In this document: piece after piece, positions 6,653 to 8,201 of the stretch
Numbering within the stretch: position 1 is the stretch's first letter
Layout of the letters: each line of letters starts with the position of its first letter
NCBI GenBank assembly: GCA_905211675.1
Contig: CAJMBP010000064.1
Span: 1 to 8,201 of the forward strand
DNA length: 8,201 nt
Source of the DNA: an uncultured Oscillospiraceae bacterium
GTDB lineage: Bacteria; Bacillota; Clostridia; Oscillospirales; Acutalibacteraceae
Direction: 5' to 3'
The notes under the pieces: generated by a model
Seen by the model: the letters and a program-made list of their open reading frames with translations, nothing else
What the model was told of the DNA's origin: nothing
Databases searched by the model: none
Translations under genes and position numbers: made by a program

Positions 6653-7504
6653 TTACACCTCAAAATTTTTATATATCTTTTTATGTTTTTTTACCCATGA
6701 TAACATATCGGCAACCATTGTATCATAATTCGGTATATCCACACGATATTCACCCATAAACGGTATTAAGGACTTGTCTACCCTACATTTAGAAATCGGT
6801 ATAACATTTCTGTTATTTGGAAAATACTTTTCAAAAATTGTTAAAAGTTCATATTTTGAAATTGAAGTATCGGGTGCGCATTGAAACAGTCCATGTGCTT
6901 TTTGCAACAAAAGTTTTTCTATTACACGCGCAAACTCGACAGTTGTAACGCCTGTCCATATAGCATCGGTAAATCCGTTTACATCACCGCTTTGACGCAA
7001 AAACCAAGGGAACAGACTGTCTCCGTTAGAATCAGGGTCAGGACCTATTAAAGATACTCTTACGGTAATATCCTTTTGATTTATCAACTCACCTATTGCT
7101 TTTGTTTTGGCATAAAAGCTTTCACCGTCGGGAATATCATCAATACTATAACTGCCTTTTTTGCCTGAAAAAACACAGTCTGTACTTCTGTGAACAATCA
7201 CCGTTTTTGTGTTACGAGTTATTTTTTCAAGATAGTGCGGTAAAAAGCAGTTGATATATGAAGCTTCTGCCTTATCTTCTTCTGCGTATTGATTAACCAC
7301 AGCAGTAAAGTTAAATACCGCGTCATAATCACCCTGCTGTATCGTTTCTTTTATACAGTCTAAATTATAAAGGCTTTCTTGTATTGAATAATAATATTCG
7401 CAAGGCTCAGAATCATATCCTGTGACACTATGGCCGTTTTCCTTAAAAAATAAGCCGACGACTTGACCGATAATATTGGCACTGCCCATTACTAAAACTT
7501 TCAA
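6653..7504 (-). CDS. RmlD-like SDR reductase of the UDP-6-deoxy-L-HexNAc pathway
   Basis: This protein of 283 residues (from the TTG at 7504) is an extended SDR of the dTDP-4-dehydrorhamnose reductase (RmlD) type. MKVLVMGS begins the Rossmann fold. The dinucleotide loop reads GSANIIG at 7-13, with Asn10 where RmlD has its middle Gly. STDCVFSG at 107-114 matches the RmlD STDYVFDG block. YAKTK at 131-135 is the catalytic YxxxK, and WTGVTTVEFA at about 183-192 is the usual substrate-side segment. It should reduce the 4-keto group of UDP-2-acetamido-2,6-dideoxy-L-hexos-4-ulose made by the upstream enzyme. CapF/FnlB, the enzyme at this step of L-FucNAc synthesis, is about 370 residues with a C-terminal cupin domain, which is absent here. 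The length and RmlD-likeness resemble WbvR of the L-QuiNAc route. An upstream ATG at 7510 overlaps the previous stop (ATGA), but AGGAGG lies 1 nt from it and 7 nt from the TTG. Confidence 0.82.
   Translation of the reverse strand: MKVLVMGSANIIGQVVGLFFKENGHSVTGYDSEPCEYYYSIQESLYNLDCIKETIQQGDYDAVFNFTAVVNQYAEEDKAEASYINCFLPHYLEKITRNTKTVIVHRSTDCVFSGKKGSYSIDDIPDGESFYAKTKAIGELINQKDITVRVSLIGPDPDSNGDSLFPWFLRQSGDVNGFTDAIWTGVTTVEFARVIEKLLLQKAHGLFQCAPDTSISKYELLTIFEKYFPNNRNVIPISKCRVDKSLIPFMGEYRVDIPNYDTMVADMLSWVKKHKKIYKNFEV
6656..6661 (-). promoter_or_regulatory. Ribosome-binding site of the 2-epimerase gene, inside the reductase gene
   Basis: GAGGTG on the minus strand forms the last two sense codons of the reductase gene, and the TAA stop follows at once. 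The ATG of the 2-epimerase is 5 nt beyond the motif. This supports both that start and coupled translation. Confidence 0.65.
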
Positions 7505-7506
7505 TA

Positions 7507-8201
7507 TCATTCCTCCTCTTGCGCAAGTTCAGCCTTAATGTATTCAAGTGACAGTAACTTCTCTTTTACCGCTTCAACATCTAAAAGCTCGGTGTTATTA
7601 GAGTTGAATTCACTAAGCAAATTGCGGTTTGTGTCACCCTTTACAAAATACTTATCATAGTTAAGTCCCCTTTTATCACAAGGAACTCGGTAAAATTTGC
7701 CCAAATCAATCGCATTGGCACATTCCTCATTGGTAAGCAATGTTTCATACATTTTTTCACCGTGGCGAATGCCGATTACCTTTATATTATTTTTATCACT
7801 GCCAAACAGCTCACATACCGCTTCTGCCTGAGTTTTAATAGTGCAAGCCGGCGCTTTTTGAACAAGAATATCGCCGCTTTCGCCCTTTTCAAAAGCAAAC
7901 AGCACCAAATCTACTGCCTCTTCAAGCGACATAATAAACCTTGTCATTGTCGGTTCTGTAATTGTTATTGAATTACCGCTTTTTATTTGGTCTATCCAAA
8001 GCGGTATCACACTGCCGCGAGAACACATAACATTGCCGTAACGGGTACAGCAAATTTCGGTGGTTTTAGTGGTTCTGCTTTTTGCGACTATCACCTTTTC
8101 CATCATTGCTTTTGATGTACCCATTGCGTTAACGGGATAAGCCGCCTTATCGGTAGAAAGGCATATTACCTTTTTTACGCCCTCGTCAATAGCGGCGGTA
8201 A
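7507..8201 (-). CDS. fnlA: UDP-GlcNAc 4,6-dehydratase/5-epimerase (FnlA/CapE/WbvB type), 5' end beyond window
   Basis: The frame stays open from the window edge (first full codon at 8199) to a TGA at 7507, giving 230 residues. The family is about 340 residues, so roughly 110 N-terminal residues with the GxxGxxG NADP loop are missing. The ATG at 8124 is internal, since the conserved STDKAAYPVNAMGTSK begins 11 codons before it. In that block the SDR Tyr of YxxxK is replaced by Met (NAMGTSK). This is the hallmark of CapE/FnlA inverting enzymes, whereas FlaA1/PseB-type relatives keep Tyr. RYGNVMCSRGSVIPLW (residues 53-68 of the visible part), TRFIMSLEEAVDLV (86-99), a RHGEK motif and LNYDKYF near the C-terminus agree with this subgroup. 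The enzyme takes UDP-GlcNAc to UDP-2-acetamido-2,6-dideoxy-beta-L-arabino-hexos-4-ulose in the cytoplasm. Its stop overlaps the longest reductase frame by 4 nt. Names in use include capE, wbjB and wbvB. Confidence 0.92.
   Translation of the reverse strand, partial: TAAIDEGVKKVICLSTDKAAYPVNAMGTSKAMMEKVIVAKSRTTKTTEICCTRYGNVMCSRGSVIPLWIDQIKSGNSITITEPTMTRFIMSLEEAVDLVLFAFEKGESGDILVQKAPACTIKTQAEAVCELFGSDKNNIKVIGIRHGEKMYETLLTNEECANAIDLGKFYRVPCDKRGLNYDKYFVKGDTNRNLLSEFNSNNTELLDVEAVKEKLLSLEYIKAELAQEEE
7512..7517 (-). promoter_or_regulatory. Strong ribosome-binding site deciding the reductase start
   Basis: AGGAGG, a perfect Shine-Dalgarno core, lies at the very end of the dehydratase gene on the minus strand. 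Only 1 nt separates it from the ATG at 7510, too close for normal initiation, but 7 nt separate it from the in-frame TTG at 7504. Starting at the TTG gives MKVLVMGS, the usual beginning of RmlD-like proteins. Confidence 0.7.

Noticed and set aside
7762..7971. Plus-strand frame of 69 codons opposite the dehydratase
   Set aside because: It is wholly antisense to a conserved coding region, with no recognisable motif.
8043..8124. ATG at 8124 as the true start of the dehydratase gene
   Set aside because: Conserved residues of the SDR active site (STDKAAYPVN) are encoded in frame upstream of it and the frame stays open to the window edge. The gene is truncated by the window, not short.

Overview
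The window is a stretch of a surface-polysaccharide (capsule, exopolysaccharide or teichoic-type glycan) biosynthesis locus. All eight genes lie on the minus strand, so transcription runs from the right end to the left end. The DNA is AT-rich, the ribosome-binding sites are purine-rich (AGGAGG, GAGG, AAAGGG), and junctions are very tight. The protein types are frequent in gut Clostridia (Ruminococcaceae/Oscillospiraceae or Lachnospiraceae). This points to a low-GC Gram-positive of the class Clostridia, but that is an inference from style and gene families, and no marker gene is present.

Right third (8201 to 5523): a nucleotide-sugar cassette. A 5'-truncated UDP-GlcNAc 4,6-dehydratase/5-epimerase of the FnlA/CapE/WbvB type is followed by a short RmlD-like SDR reductase and a non-hydrolysing UDP-HexNAc 2-epimerase of the FnlC/CapG/WbvD type. 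Together these convert UDP-GlcNAc to an activated 2-acetamido-2,6-dideoxy-L-hexose. The expected product by gene order is UDP-L-FucNAc. However, the reductase is RmlD-like and lacks the C-terminal cupin domain of CapF/FnlB, so UDP-L-QuiNAc (the WbvB/WbvR/WbvD route) is a serious alternative.

Middle (5493 to 1963): a Wzx-type flippase, a NodZ/FUT8-like putative fucosyltransferase and a GT2 family glycosyltransferase. These would assemble and export a lipid-linked repeat unit. Left third (1952 to 1): two left-handed beta-helix acyltransferases in tandem (one NeuD/PglD-like, one of the capsule O-acetyltransferase type), then a 3'-truncated member of an uncharacterised nucleotidyltransferase family (NTP_transf_5 type).

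Gene junctions run from 14-nt overlap to about 40 nt, with Shine-Dalgarno sequences often inside the preceding gene. No terminator or promoter was seen, so the window looks like the interior of one long translationally coupled operon. Two starts appear better placed slightly inside the longest reading frame (reductase TTG at 7504, NeuD-like ATG at 1952). No Wzy polymerase, initiating phosphoglycosyl transferase, chain-length regulator, mobile element, RNA gene, CRISPR or intergenic stretch above 50 bases was seen. The locus is mostly of recognisable type. The parts most worth a second look are the identity of the L-sugar, the fucosyltransferase-like enzyme in a UDP-sugar locus, and the nucleotidyltransferase inside a glycan operon.
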